This document shows positions 8,805-17,434 of a DNA stretch of 64,000 nt, in pieces. Below the pieces are notes generated by a model. That model was given only the letters and a program-made list of their open reading frames with translations. It had not been told where the DNA came from and did no database searches. The stretch covers positions 620,001-684,000 of the forward strand of contig NZ_UPSE01000493.1 in assembly GCF_900573885.1 (NCBI RefSeq). The letters are read 5' to 3'. This stretch comes from Pseudomonas viridiflava. GTDB lineage: Bacteria > Pseudomonadota > Gammaproteobacteria > Pseudomonadales > Pseudomonadaceae. The number at the start of each line of letters is the position of its first letter. Position 1 is the stretch's first letter. A program made the position numbers and the translations under genes.

Positions 8805-9881
8805 ATGCGTTTGTCCGCCTCACTGTTCAGTCCGTTGCTTGCCCTGGGTTTGTCGCTTGTCAGCCTGGCGCCGCAGGCGGCTTCCGTCGAAGACCTCTAT
8901 CAAGTGCGCCAGCCGGTGACCAGCCAGCAACCGGAAGAACGCGCCGCGGCCCTGAGCAGCGCCCTCGACACGCTGGTCGTGCGTCTGACCGGCGACAGCA
9001 AGACCCTGAGCCACCCGGCCATTGCCGAACTGCGCAAAGACCCGCAGCAGTTGGTGAGCCAGTACGGTTATGAAAACGGACCACCCGAAGTGCTGGTGGT
9101 CGACTTCGACGCCATCAGTACCGACCGCAGCCTGCGTCAGGCCGGCATTGCGCTGTGGAGCGCCAATCGCCCTGCGGTGCTGGCCTGGTGGCTGAACACC
9201 ACGGCCGAGGGCGCCAGCCTGGTTGGCGACAGCCAGCCCGCCGCCACCGCGCTGCAACGCGCCGCGCAGAATCGCGGCTTGCCCTTGCGTCTGCCGATTG
9301 CCGACTTGAATGAACAACTGGCCGGCACGGCTGAGAACCTTGCTGCCAGCAATCCCGATGCGCTGAAGGAGCCGTCTGCCCGTTATGGCGCCGACGCCTT
9401 GTTGGCTGTCAACGCCCAGGAAGACGGCGGCAAATGGCAGGCCCAGTGGCGGCTGTGGTTGGGCGAAAGCCGTGAACAAGGCAAAGCCGAAGGCGTCGAC
9501 GCCGATGCGGTTGCCGATGCGGTGATGCTCGCCGTCAGTCAGCGCCTGGCCACTCACTTCGTCGCTGCACAAGGCGCCGCGCAAACGTTGACGCTGGACA
9601 TACAAGGCGCTGACCTCAACCGTTACGCCGAGCTGCAACGCCTGCTCGAACCCTTCGATGCACGCCTGCAAAGCGCCGTGGGTGACCGCCTGACTTATCA
9701 GGTGAAAGCCAGCCCGGAACAACTGCGTGCGCAGCTGGCCTTGGCGCGCTTGCGCGAACTGCCGCCGGAGCCGGCTGCCGCCGCGCCGGTGGATGCCGGC
9801 GCTGCGCCTTCAGGCCAGGCTCCTGCGCCGTCGCCCGCGGTACCGGCAGCGGATGCCAACGTGCTGCATTACGGCTGGTAA
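8805..9881 (+). CDS. DUF2066 domain-containing exported protein
   Basis: 358 residues with a signal peptide (MRLSASLFSPLLALGLSLVSLAPQAASV, cleavage near 26), so exported. The mature start VEDLYQVRQPVTSQQPEERAAALSSALDTLVVRLTGD is characteristic of DUF2066, a gammaproteobacterial family of unknown function. The C-terminus is Ala/Pro rich (PAAAAPVDAGAAPSGQAPAP). The gene is followed after 26 bp by an AI-2E-type permease and then, after an insertion, by hda, the PA0946-like neighbourhood of pseudomonads. Confidence 0.85.
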   Translation: MRLSASLFSPLLALGLSLVSLAPQAASVEDLYQVRQPVTSQQPEERAAALSSALDTLVVRLTGDSKTLSHPAIAELRKDPQQLVSQYGYENGPPEVLVVDFDAISTDRSLRQAGIALWSANRPAVLAWWLNTTAEGASLVGDSQPAATALQRAAQNRGLPLRLPIADLNEQLAGTAENLAASNPDALKEPSARYGADALLAVNAQEDGGKWQAQWRLWLGESREQGKAEGVDADAVADAVMLAVSQRLATHFVAAQGAAQTLTLDIQGADLNRYAELQRLLEPFDARLQSAVGDRLTYQVKASPEQLRAQLALARLRELPPEPAAAAPVDAGAAPSGQAPAPSPAVPAADANVLHYGW

Positions 9882-9907
9882 ATTCTTCTCCCCTGAGGTT
9901 GTTGAGC

Positions 9908-11026
9908 ATGACTGACTCACGTCATTGGCCATGGATTGCCGCGCTCGTTGTGCTCGGCTTCTTGCTGTACGCGATTCACCCGATTCTTTCGCCGTTTCTG
10001 ATCGGCATTCTGCTGGCCTATATAGGCGACCCGCTCGCCGACCGCCTCGAACGCTGGAAACTGTCGCGCACCTGGGCGGTTATCGTGGTGTTCAGCGTGT
10101 TTACCCTGATTCTGGTGCTCGCCCTGCTGGTGCTGGTGCCCATGCTCGGCAAACAGCTGGTGCGCCTGTATGAACTGGCGCCGCAAATGATCGACTGGGC
10201 GCAGCACAGCGCCCTGCCGTGGGTGCAGGCCAAGCTTGGCCTGCAAGAGGGTTTCTGGAAGTTCGACCAGGTGAAGGCAGCGGTCACCGAGCACTTGGGC
10301 AAAACCACCGACATCGTTGGCGCGGTGCTGGCGTCGGCAACCGCTTCAAGCCTGGCGGTGCTTGGCTGGCTGGGGAATGTGGTGCTGATACCGGTAGTGA
10401 GCTTTTACCTGCTGCGCGACTGGGACGTGATGGTCGCCAAACTGCGCGGCCTGCTGCCGCGCAGCCGCGAAAGCTTCATCGTGCAACTGATGGGCGAATG
10501 CCACGAAGTGCTTGGCGCCTTTTTGCGTGGACAACTGCTGGTCATGCTCGGCCTCGGGGTGATCTACGCCAGCGGTCTGATGCTGGTGGGGCTGGAGCTG
10601 GGACTGCTGATCGGGGTTATCGCCGGGCTCGCGAGCATCGTGCCGTATATGGGCTTTGTCATCGGCTTCGGCGCTGCCATCACGGCCGGTCTGTTCCAGT
10701 TCGGGCCGGAGTTCTACCCGTTGCTGGGCATCGCTGCCGTCTTTACCGTCGGCCAGTTGCTTGAAGGCATGCTGCTCACGCCACTGCTCGTTGGCGACCG
10801 TATCGGTTTGCACCCGGTGGCGGTGATCTTCGCCATTCTTGCTGGCGGCCAATTGTTTGGGTTTACCGGCATTCTGTTGGCCCTGCCGGTGGCCGCGGTG
10901 ATCATGGTGCTGCTGCGCCATGTGCACGATTTCTATAAGCAGTCGGACATCTATGACGACGGCCAGCCGGTAGCGGTGGTCGAGGTAGTGCCAACGCAGC
11001 CTGTGGACACGCAACCGCTGCCGTAG
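9908..11026 (+). CDS. AI-2E family transporter (PerM-like permease)
   Basis: 372-residue polytopic inner-membrane protein of the AI-2E exporter/PerM superfamily. The N-terminus (WPWIAALVVLGFLLYAIHPILSPFLIGILLAYIGDPLADRLE) holds two membrane helices; more helices lie in the C-terminal half, including LGLGVIYASGLMLVGLELGLLIGVIAGLASIVPYMGF. Substrates vary in the family and cannot be assigned. The ATG at 9908 is preferred over in-frame TTG codons at 9899 because TGAGG stands about 10 bases before it. A second, more distant member is at 44625-45695. Confidence 0.9.
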   Translation: MTDSRHWPWIAALVVLGFLLYAIHPILSPFLIGILLAYIGDPLADRLERWKLSRTWAVIVVFSVFTLILVLALLVLVPMLGKQLVRLYELAPQMIDWAQHSALPWVQAKLGLQEGFWKFDQVKAAVTEHLGKTTDIVGAVLASATASSLAVLGWLGNVVLIPVVSFYLLRDWDVMVAKLRGLLPRSRESFIVQLMGECHEVLGAFLRGQLLVMLGLGVIYASGLMLVGLELGLLIGVIAGLASIVPYMGFVIGFGAAITAGLFQFGPEFYPLLGIAAVFTVGQLLEGMLLTPLLVGDRIGLHPVAVIFAILAGGQLFGFTGILLALPVAAVIMVLLRHVHDFYKQSDIYDDGQPVAVVEVVPTQPVDTQPLP

Positions 11027-11205
11027 TGGCGCGTCCCGCCCGTTCCCGTTAACAGGTCGGGCTTGGCCTGGCGGAGCTCAATGATCCGGCAGGAGCCCCT
11101 CGTGCCTTTGCAGGCAGTGCGGGGAAGGGGTCCTGATCTGGCGTGTGCTGAGTGCTTTGTTCCTCGCATTCGGGGCTGCGCTGTGGTCACCCGGCGCCAC
11201 CCGTT

Positions 11206-12246
11206 TCAACTTTTGTTTGCATGGTCGCGAACCGCCGCTCTGCTCACGGCCCTGCCAACCCCTTGTGACAAAACGTAGCCGCCTATTCCGCCCAGCAAAG
11301 TGCCCAGGGTGTTTTCGGTTAACAGTTTCGACATGCCCAGCACACAGATCACAATCAATATGACCATCACCGTAGCGAATTGAATAACCTGGCCCGATGC
11401 GATCAGCTCGATTTGTATTTCCGATGGGAATATCCGAACCGCCAGAAACATCAAAATGCCGAATGCGCAGAAGACGCCGATGATCAGCCCAAGCTGATCG
11501 GCAACCTTGGTTGCAGGCGCACTTTGCTCTTCAATCGATTTAAGCAGCGTGTCCCGGTATTTTGACCAGGCTTCGCTTAACGCCTTCGCCCGCGGTACAC
11601 GCTCATTGATCAGCGATATTTCCTCGGCCAGTTTCTTGCTGGCGATGTTGATCGTGGATTCGAGTTGATTGCGAATGCTCTGAAAGCGCTCCTCGTCGCC
11701 ATACATCTGGCAAATGACGTCCGGGCTCAGGCTGAGGAAATGCACCACGTCGTCGATGGTGGTGGCTTCGCTTTCAGTGAGCGACTGATCCTCTTGCGGA
11801 GCGGAAAAAATGTCGAAGCTTATAGTGTTGTCGAACTGCAAGAGTTGACGCCTGATGGTTAACACATTTTCCGCGATATCTGTCCGGCGACAGTCTTTGA
11901 TTAGCGCTGGGAGTCGGTTCATCGAGGCCGTGGTTTTGCTTTTGATGACATCGACCGAGATGTTTTGAAGTGCGCCAAGCTCGTTGGGAAGTTGTGCATA
12001 ACGCGCCGCTGTTTCGCGGGCCTCGGTCAGCGCCTCCTGGTTCAGCACCGGGCTTCTGGAGGGCGTGAGTTTTTGCACACGGTCGATTTCATTCCTGGTT
12101 GACTCGTCAGAGGCCAGTATTTCCGAATCGATCATCCCGTAGGGGTATTTCGCCTGAGCTGCGTTGGCAAGTGGCAAGCCGCAACCAATAAATACCGTCA
12201 GTAGCGGGCACAGGAGTTTGATTGCTAGCGGGTAGAGGGTTTTCAT
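11206..12246 (-). CDS. Orphan exported membrane protein of unknown function
   Basis: 346 residues; I do not recognise the family. Seen: an N-terminal hydrophobic signal (MKTLYPLAIKLLCPLLTVFI, then LANAAQA), about 215 mostly helical, charged residues with three cysteines (DCRRTD, VICQMYG), two membrane helices at about 253-273 and 287-308, and a glycine-rich tail LGTLLGGIGGYVLSQG. The start at 12246 is chosen because it begins the signal peptide; an upstream in-frame start at 12336 would bury it. No obvious ribosome site. By eye it is richer in A+T than its neighbours and interrupts the perM-hda order, suggesting acquisition by transfer. Confidence 0.75.
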   Translation of the reverse strand: MKTLYPLAIKLLCPLLTVFIGCGLPLANAAQAKYPYGMIDSEILASDESTRNEIDRVQKLTPSRSPVLNQEALTEARETAARYAQLPNELGALQNISVDVIKSKTTASMNRLPALIKDCRRTDIAENVLTIRRQLLQFDNTISFDIFSAPQEDQSLTESEATTIDDVVHFLSLSPDVICQMYGDEERFQSIRNQLESTINIASKKLAEEISLINERVPRAKALSEAWSKYRDTLLKSIEEQSAPATKVADQLGLIIGVFCAFGILMFLAVRIFPSEIQIELIASGQVIQFATVMVILIVICVLGMSKLLTENTLGTLLGGIGGYVLSQGVGRAVSRAAVRDHANKS

Positions 12247-12844
12247 GGGCTGGTCTGATGGTTTGTGAAAGGGCGAGTAGTGATGGTCAAGTGAGGCCGC
12301 GAACTGTGGGTGCGATGTGACGGCAATCGTAACCATGGAAATGCAGGTGGAAAGCCATGGGCGAAAACGCGCCCGCTATGAAGGTGGGCTTATTGATAGG
12401 TAGCTGCTATTAGCGCTCTTCGCGCTTCCAGGCGCTGGCGACCTGGCAATGGCGCTCGGGAATGCCTGGTGAGCGAGACACCACGTGGCTTGCGTGTGAA
12501 GGCTGACGTTCGAGGCTTCTTTAAGCTCTCGCTGCCCCAAGGTGGAAGAGCATTGGCAGTGCCACTCTGCTGGAAAGCATCTCTACTGACTTGTGAAGGT
12601 TGCCTACAGCCGTTTACTACAGTTCACGCGTTGCTGGCAGATTCGCGCCTGCTGCAAAAGCGGGTCGGGCGACGTGGCGATTTCGAGCAAGCACCACGCC
12701 GGCTCTGGCGCGCCTGATCGGGCGAGCATTCTTTCGGCTCTGACCTATGCTTTTGCCATCAATGACTTAGCGCCAAGAAGCCGATAAACTTCGCCCCCTT
12801 TGTCGCGCGCCTTCCCGGCGCCGCCCGGAACCGCCCGATCCTGC
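12247..12844. other. Intergenic region upstream of hda
   Basis: About 600 bp between the orphan membrane gene (minus) and hda (plus). Short frames exist here but lack ribosome sites and recognisable protein. It probably carries both promoters and scar sequence from the insertion of the orphan gene. Confidence 0.4.
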
Positions 12845-13549
12845 ATGAAACCGATACAACTTCCCCTTGGCGTGCGCTTGCGCGACGACGCCACCTTCGC
12901 GAATTACTACCCCGGCGCCAATGCTGCCGCGCTCGGCTATGTAGAGCGTTTGTGCGAGGCGGACGCGGGCTGGACGGAAAGCCTGATGTACCTCTGGGGC
13001 AGCGACGGGGTGGGACGTACCCACCTGCTGCAAGCGGCGTGCTTGCGGTTCGAGCAGCGTGGCGAGTCGGCCGTGTATTTGCCGCTTGCCGAGGTGGTGC
13101 AACTGGGCCCGGAGCTGCTGGATAACCTGGAACAGTGCGAACTGGTGTGCCTGGACGATCTGGACGCCGTCGCCGGCAACGCGGTGTGGGAAGAGGCGTT
13201 GTTCCATCTGTTCAACCGCCTGCGCGACAGCGGACGGCGGTTGCTGTTGGCAGCCGGTGCCTCGCCTCGGGAATTGCTGGTGCAGTTGCCAGACCTGAAA
13301 TCGCGCCTGACCCTGGCGCTGGTGTTTCAACTGCAAACCCTGTCGGACGAAGACAAACTGCGTGCCCTGCAGCTGCGCGCGTCGCGCCGTGGCCTGCATC
13401 TCACCGATGAAGTGGGGCGCTTTATCCTCACCCGAGGCACCCGCAGCATGAGCGCGCTGTTCGAGTTGCTCGAACAACTGGACCAGGCCTCGCTGCAGGC
13501 GCAGCGCAAGCTGACCATTCCATTCCTGAAAGAAACGTTGGGCTGGTAG
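12845..13549 (+). CDS. hda: DnaA regulatory inactivator Hda
   Basis: AAA+ homologue of DnaA that, with the beta clamp, stimulates hydrolysis of DnaA-bound ATP and limits re-initiation. 234 residues. The N-terminal MKPIQLPLGVRLRD contains QLPLGV, the position of the clamp-binding motif. Then come DATFANYYPGAN, a P-loop-like WGSDGVGRTHLLQA, Walker B LVCLDDLDAV, and sensor 2 region TRGTRSMSALFELLEQLD. The ATG at 12845 is chosen because it places the clamp motif at the extreme N-terminus as in the family; an earlier frame opening at 12800 is not needed. Confidence 0.93.
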   Translation: MKPIQLPLGVRLRDDATFANYYPGANAAALGYVERLCEADAGWTESLMYLWGSDGVGRTHLLQAACLRFEQRGESAVYLPLAEVVQLGPELLDNLEQCELVCLDDLDAVAGNAVWEEALFHLFNRLRDSGRRLLLAAGASPRELLVQLPDLKSRLTLALVFQLQTLSDEDKLRALQLRASRRGLHLTDEVGRFILTRGTRSMSALFELLEQLDQASLQAQRKLTIPFLKETLGW

Positions 13550-13572
13550 GGCCAGGCGCGGTGGCAAGCCAC

Positions 13573-13670
13573 TGTCACCCTCGCGTAGGGCGTCGGTCCG
13601 ACGATTCGGGATCGGGAAAGGTGGGTAAATCCACTGTCATCCTCGCGAACGCGGGGATCCAGAATGGCGA
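13573..13670. repeat. Intergenic repeat related to the one at 4068-4150
   Basis: Holds two versions of a CACTGTCA(C/T)CCTCGCG motif (about 13570 and 13631), and GTCGGTCCGACGATTCGG, the latter nearly identical to the segment at about 4122-4138. It lies between the convergent hda and DUF2069 genes. Confidence 0.5.
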
Positions 13671-13741
13671 GCCAGGCGCGGTGTCAACGTTTTCAGGCAC
13701 CGCGGCTGGGCGGCATTCCGATTAGCCGCGATGCTTTCAGC

Positions 13742-14149
13742 TCACTCGCCCGCCAACTTGCGGTCATGCTGAAAGCGCCAGCGCGTGTACAGCAGCGCGC
13801 TGGTGAACAGCACCAGGCTCAGAATCGCTTCGCTCCAGCCCAGCCAGCTGCGGTGCGGATCGAAGGCCGCAAGCACGCCTTTGATGAAGTACAGGTTGAC
13901 CACAAAACAGGTCCAGGCATGGGCACGGGCGTTGCCCATCAGCAAGCCCGGGGCGAGCAGGGCCAGTGGGCCAAGCTCGATGCAGAGAATCACCCAGGTG
14001 CGCGCGCCGTGCAGGTCGGCATAGACCAGATTCCACACCAACAACAACGCGGCCAGCGCGAAGAAGCTGATAAGCGTCAGCACGCGGCTGACTTTCAAAC
14101 GCGGGGCCAGCCAGCTCAGTTCCGGCAACGGCTTCGGAGTTTTAGCCAC
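13742..14149 (-). CDS. DUF2069 family inner-membrane protein
   Basis: 135 residues, largely hydrophobic, with about four membrane helices (VLTLISFFALAALLLVWNLVY; WVILCIELGPLALLAPGLLMG; a segment around AWTCFVVNLYFIKGVLAAF; AILSLVLFTSALLY). Fits DUF2069, small predicted inner-membrane proteins of unknown function. The GTG start at 14149 overlaps the wrbA stop by 8 bp (GTGGCTAA), so it is read as the third gene of arsC-wrbA-DUF2069. Confidence 0.8.
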   Translation of the reverse strand: MAKTPKPLPELSWLAPRLKVSRVLTLISFFALAALLLVWNLVYADLHGARTWVILCIELGPLALLAPGLLMGNARAHAWTCFVVNLYFIKGVLAAFDPHRSWLGWSEAILSLVLFTSALLYTRWRFQHDRKLAGE

Positions 14150-14759
14150 GGGTGTTCTCCAGCGGCGCGCGCAGGCGCAGGGCGGTTTCGGCCAGGCGCT
14201 TGCCGAGGGCCCGGCACAAGCTGATTTCATGTTCGTCGAGCGGGCGTTTGCCATCTTGCCCGGCGTGATGGCTGGCGCCGTATGGCGTACCGCCGCCGCG
14301 GGTTTCCAGCAGCGCGCCTTCGCTGTAGGGCAGGCCGGCGATCAGCATGCCGTGGTGCAGCAGCGGCAGCATCATCGACAACAACGTGCTTTCCTGGCCG
14401 CCATGCAGGCTGGCGGTGGAGGTAAAGACGCCGGCCGGTTTGCCCACCAATTCGCCGGTCAGCCACAGGCTGCTGGTGCCGTCGAGGAAGTACTTCAGCG
14501 GCGCGGCCATGTTGCCGAAACGGGTAGGGCTACCAAGAATCAGCCCGGCGCAACTCTTCAAATCATCCAGCGTGGCGTACGGCGCGCCCTCGGCCGGAAT
14601 GCTCGGCGCCACGGCTTCGCATTCGGTGGAAATGGCCGGCACGGTGCGCAGGCGCGCATCGAGTCCGGCCAGTTCGACGCCCCGGGCGATCTGTTTGGCC
14701 ATCTCCAGGGTCGCGCCGTTACGGCTGTAGTAAAGAACCAGAATGTACGGTTGGCTCAT
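14142..14759 (-). CDS. wrbA: NAD(P)H:quinone oxidoreductase, WrbA type
   Basis: 205-residue flavodoxin-fold protein. WrbA enzymes reduce quinones by two electrons with FMN. Visible: N-terminal FMN loop YYSRNGATLEMAKQIARG at residues 10-27, LILGSPTRFGNMAAPLKYFLDG, GVFTSTASLHGGQE, and GGTPYGASHHAG. The start codon overlaps the arsC stop in an ATGA junction and the 3' end overlaps DUF2069, so the three genes form a tight operon. Confidence 0.9.
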   Translation of the reverse strand: MSQPYILVLYYSRNGATLEMAKQIARGVELAGLDARLRTVPAISTECEAVAPSIPAEGAPYATLDDLKSCAGLILGSPTRFGNMAAPLKYFLDGTSSLWLTGELVGKPAGVFTSTASLHGGQESTLLSMMLPLLHHGMLIAGLPYSEGALLETRGGGTPYGASHHAGQDGKRPLDEHEISLCRALGKRLAETALRLRAPLENTRG

Positions 14760-15115
14760 GGCAGCAGCTCCAGAACACGCTCGGGTGGACGGCCGATAAC
14801 AGCCTTGTCTCCAGCGACGAGAATCGGGCGTTCGATCAGTTTCGGGTGGCCGGCCATGGCGTCAATAAGCTGCGCGTCGGTCAGGCTGGTATCGGCGAGA
14901 TTGAGGGTTTTGTACTCGTCTTCGCCGGTGCGCAGCAGCTCGCGGGCCGGCAGTTGCAATTTGCTCAGCAGGGCGCTGAGTTCGCTCGCGCTCAGCGGTG
15001 TTTCGAGGTAGCGCACCACGGTCGGTTGCAGGCCGCGGGCTTCAAGAAGCTCCAGCGCGCCGCGAGATTTGCTGCAGCGCGGGTTGTGATAAAGCGTCAG
15101 GTCGGTCATGTGCAT
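14756..15115 (-). CDS. arsC: Arsenate reductase (glutaredoxin-linked), ArsC family
   Basis: 119-residue thioredoxin-fold reductase. The catalytic cysteine lies in HNPRCSKSRGALELL (Cys14), with the family Arg residues later at KLIERPILV and IGRPPERVLELL. It would reduce arsenate to arsenite with glutathione and glutaredoxin, though chromosomal copies outside ars operons may have other thiol roles. Two starts are possible, 15115 (MHMTDL) and 15109 (MTDL). First gene of the arsC-wrbA-DUF2069 operon; no arsB or arsR is nearby. Confidence 0.9.
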   Translation of the reverse strand: MHMTDLTLYHNPRCSKSRGALELLEARGLQPTVVRYLETPLSASELSALLSKLQLPARELLRTGEDEYKTLNLADTSLTDAQLIDAMAGHPKLIERPILVAGDKAVIGRPPERVLELLP

Positions 15116-15220
15116 ATCGCATCTTGCCTAGGGTGGCGGCTATTCTACCCGCGTCGGCAGCCAGGCCTGAATACGGCGATGCGCGCACGGGGCGAATTAC
15201 TTCTGAACAAGGGAAAGGGC

Positions 15221-16459
15221 ATGCGCCAAGGTTTCGATGATTTTGTGGAATTCTGGCGATTTCTCCTGCATCGCTTTCTGGCCGATCACGGCCCCAACAG
15301 CGCGGCAGCCCTGACGTACACCACGCTGTTCGCCGTGGTGCCGATGATGACGGTGACCTTCGCCATGCTCTCGGCCGTACCGGCCTTTTCCGGCGTGGGT
15401 GAGCAGATTCAGCATTTCATCTTCCATAACTTTCTGCCCGCCTCTGGCGAAATGGTGCAGGAGTACCTGAACAACTTCACCACCCAGGCCCGGCAACTGA
15501 CTTGGATTGGCGTGGTGTTTCTGGCCGTCACGGCGTTTGCCATGTTGGTGACGGTAGAAAAAGCGCTGAACAACATCTGGCGCGTGCGTCAGCCGCGTCG
15601 CGGCATTTCCAGCTTTTTGCTGTATTGGGCGATTCTGAGCCTGGGCCCGTTGCTGCTTGGCGTAGGGTTTGTGGTGAGTACGTACGTCACCTCGCTGTCG
15701 CTGATTTCCGGCCCGGACGCTGTGATCGGTGCTCAGGCCCTGCTGCGTCTCACGCCCCTGATATCGAGCATGGCGGCGTTTACGCTTATCTACGCCTCGG
15801 TGCCCAACACGCGCGTACCGCTGAAAAACGCATTGCTTGGCGGCGTATTTGCGGCGGTGTTGTTTGAGGTGGCGAAGGCCTTGTTTGGTTTGTACGTGCG
15901 ACTGTTCCCAGGCTTTCAACTGATTTATGGCGCATTCGCGACGGTACCGCTGTTTTTGCTCTGGCTCTATCTGTCGTGGTTGATCGTGCTGTTTGGCGCC
16001 GAGCTGGCTTGCAATTTGGGGTCTTCCCGGCACTGGCGGCGGCGGGCGTTGCCGCGCCTGCTGGTGACACTCGGCCTGCTACGGATGTTTCACGACGCCC
16101 AGGTGCGCGGCGAAGTGCTGCGGCTGAACGACGTACACGCTCAGGGCTGGCGCTTGCCGGAAGATGAGTGGGACGAGATCGTCGAGTTTCTTGAGAGCGA
16201 GCTACTGATATGCCGCGCCAGCGGCGGCGGGTGGGTGCTGTGTCGCGATCTGGGCCAATACACGCTGCATCAGTTGTTGCTGCATTGCCCATGGCCGCTG
16301 CCGCGTGTGGAACAGCTACCGGCGCACATGGATGAAGCCTGGTACCCGGGCATGCGCGCGGCGTTAAAGGCGCTGCATGAAGAGCAGGCGAAACTGTTCG
16401 GTGCCAGCTTGCTGCAGTGGCTGGAAGCGGCGCCTGAGCAGGAGGGCGGTGCGGACTGA
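15221..16459 (+). CDS. YihY/UPF0761 family inner-membrane protein
   Basis: 412-residue membrane protein of the YihY/BrkB family, often mislabelled ribonuclease BN. The family core is FLADHGPNSAAALTYTTLFAVVPMMTVTFAML (first helix region), followed by about five further helices to roughly residue 270 (LSWLIVLFGAELACNL), then a cytoplasmic winged-helix-like tail. Function is unknown. The ATG at 15221 is preceded by AAGGGC and begins MRQGFDDFVEFWRF, as in related proteins; the open frame extends much further upstream without support. It diverges from arsC. Confidence 0.88.
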   Translation: MRQGFDDFVEFWRFLLHRFLADHGPNSAAALTYTTLFAVVPMMTVTFAMLSAVPAFSGVGEQIQHFIFHNFLPASGEMVQEYLNNFTTQARQLTWIGVVFLAVTAFAMLVTVEKALNNIWRVRQPRRGISSFLLYWAILSLGPLLLGVGFVVSTYVTSLSLISGPDAVIGAQALLRLTPLISSMAAFTLIYASVPNTRVPLKNALLGGVFAAVLFEVAKALFGLYVRLFPGFQLIYGAFATVPLFLLWLYLSWLIVLFGAELACNLGSSRHWRRRALPRLLVTLGLLRMFHDAQVRGEVLRLNDVHAQGWRLPEDEWDEIVEFLESELLICRASGGGWVLCRDLGQYTLHQLLLHCPWPLPRVEQLPAHMDEAWYPGMRAALKALHEEQAKLFGASLLQWLEAAPEQEGGAD

Positions 16460-16623
16460 CAAAAAGTGTCAGTTTGCGCGTAGCGAAGCGAGAACCGGGC
16501 TGCGGCGCGGCGCGGGAAACCACGAATTGGCGGTCACGGCAGTTGGCACGCTTTTGGCTCTCTTACCGGTAGATTGCTATCAAACTGCCAGCCTGGCACG
16601 GACTAGCCAAGGAATCGGGTGCT

Positions 16624-16839
16624 ATGAGTAAGCCCAACAGTTACACCGCGAAAAAGCAGGGCACCGTGATCGCTCTGCAACACAGCCATCCTGAGCAGGC
16701 GCTGGAAGGGCTGAATCGCATCACGGGCCTCAGCTTTGCTTGCTGGCCTGAATCGCTGGTGCCGCTGGCGTCTGTTCAGCAAGACGCAGATGTCGAATAC
16801 GTACCTGAGCGCGCTACGGGCAATTGCACGCCTCGCTAG
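16624..16839 (+). CDS. Small hypothetical protein
   Basis: 71 residues, MSKPNSYTAKKQGTVIAL..., no signal peptide or membrane segment. AAGGAA about 10 bases before the ATG is a credible ribosome site, and a rho-independent terminator begins 18 bp after the stop; these two signals are the main support. A frame on the opposite strand (16603-16845) has neither. Function unknown. Confidence 0.5.
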   Translation: MSKPNSYTAKKQGTVIALQHSHPEQALEGLNRITGLSFACWPESLVPLASVQQDADVEYVPERATGNCTPR

Positions 16840-16857
16840 ATACACGGCTTAAGAACG

Positions 16858-16889
16858 AAAAAACCCGCAGCCAAAGGCGCGGGTTTTTT
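16858..16889. terminator. Bidirectional rho-independent terminator
   Basis: AAAAAACCCGC paired with GCGGGTTTTTT. It lies between the small plus-strand gene ending at 16839 and the minus-strand gene ending at 16917, and can serve both. Confidence 0.85.
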
Positions 16890-16916
16890 GTGGGTGGCAG
16901 TTAAGCGTGGTGTGGT

Positions 16917-17309
16917 TTACGCCAGCGCCTGCTGGCTCTGCGCAACGGCTGCTTCCACGGCCTGCACGAACAATTCTTCAACGACCAGGCTGGTCGCCGG
17001 AACGGCCGAACGCAGGCAAACCTGCATCTCTTCAATTTTCTGTTTCACCGGCACACGGCCGATGCCCGACAGCAGAATTTTCCCCTGCGCGTTGACCTTG
17101 CCATGGTCCACCAGCACTTCGCGACGCGCACCGGCGTCGCGGTAGCTGATCATTAGCGACACCGGCAAATTGGCCAGCCCCGGCAATTGCAGCCAGGCGG
17201 CGACATTGAAGTCGGCAACGCGACCGTCGTATTCGGTAACGAGGAGGCGGGCGGCGTCGGTGATGCGCGATGGCACGGGGCCGATCAGCTTGTCGTGGGC
17301 TTGAGACAT
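16917..17309 (-). CDS. Conserved hypothetical protein
   Basis: 130 residues starting MSQAHDKLIGPVPSRITDAARL. No signal peptide or membrane helix. The middle (VADFNVAAWLQLPGLANLPVSLMISYRDAGARREVLVDHGKVNAQGKILLSG) looks beta-rich, and the C-terminal 40 residues look helical. I do not recognise a domain. The start at 17309 is preferred over 17348 because the upstream stretch looks non-coding. It lies between convergent terminator 16858-16889 and the PilZ-like gene in the same orientation. Confidence 0.65.
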   Translation of the reverse strand: MSQAHDKLIGPVPSRITDAARLLVTEYDGRVADFNVAAWLQLPGLANLPVSLMISYRDAGARREVLVDHGKVNAQGKILLSGIGRVPVKQKIEEMQVCLRSAVPATSLVVEELFVQAVEAAVAQSQQALA

Positions 17310-17434
17310 GGAGGCTTCCGGGCTGATTTTAGAATGGGGTGTGGGCACAGACGGCCGAAATTATAGGCACGGCGGTACAAGCAAACTGTGCGCTTGGCCG
17401 CCGGTCGGCGTGATCGGTCTCGCAGTTTTGACTA

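Noticed and set aside
11206..12246. Integrase or transposase linked to the orphan membrane gene
   Set aside because: No recombinase, terminal inverted repeat or target duplication could be seen around it.
12469..12717. Short plus-strand frame before hda
   Set aside because: No ribosome site, no recognisable protein, and no link to hda.
14756..15115. An arsenic resistance operon
   Set aside because: Only the ArsC-like gene is present; neighbours are wrbA and DUF2069, with no arsR, arsB or arsH.
16603..16845. Minus-strand frame opposite the 71-residue protein
   Set aside because: The plus-strand frame has a ribosome site and terminator; this one has neither.
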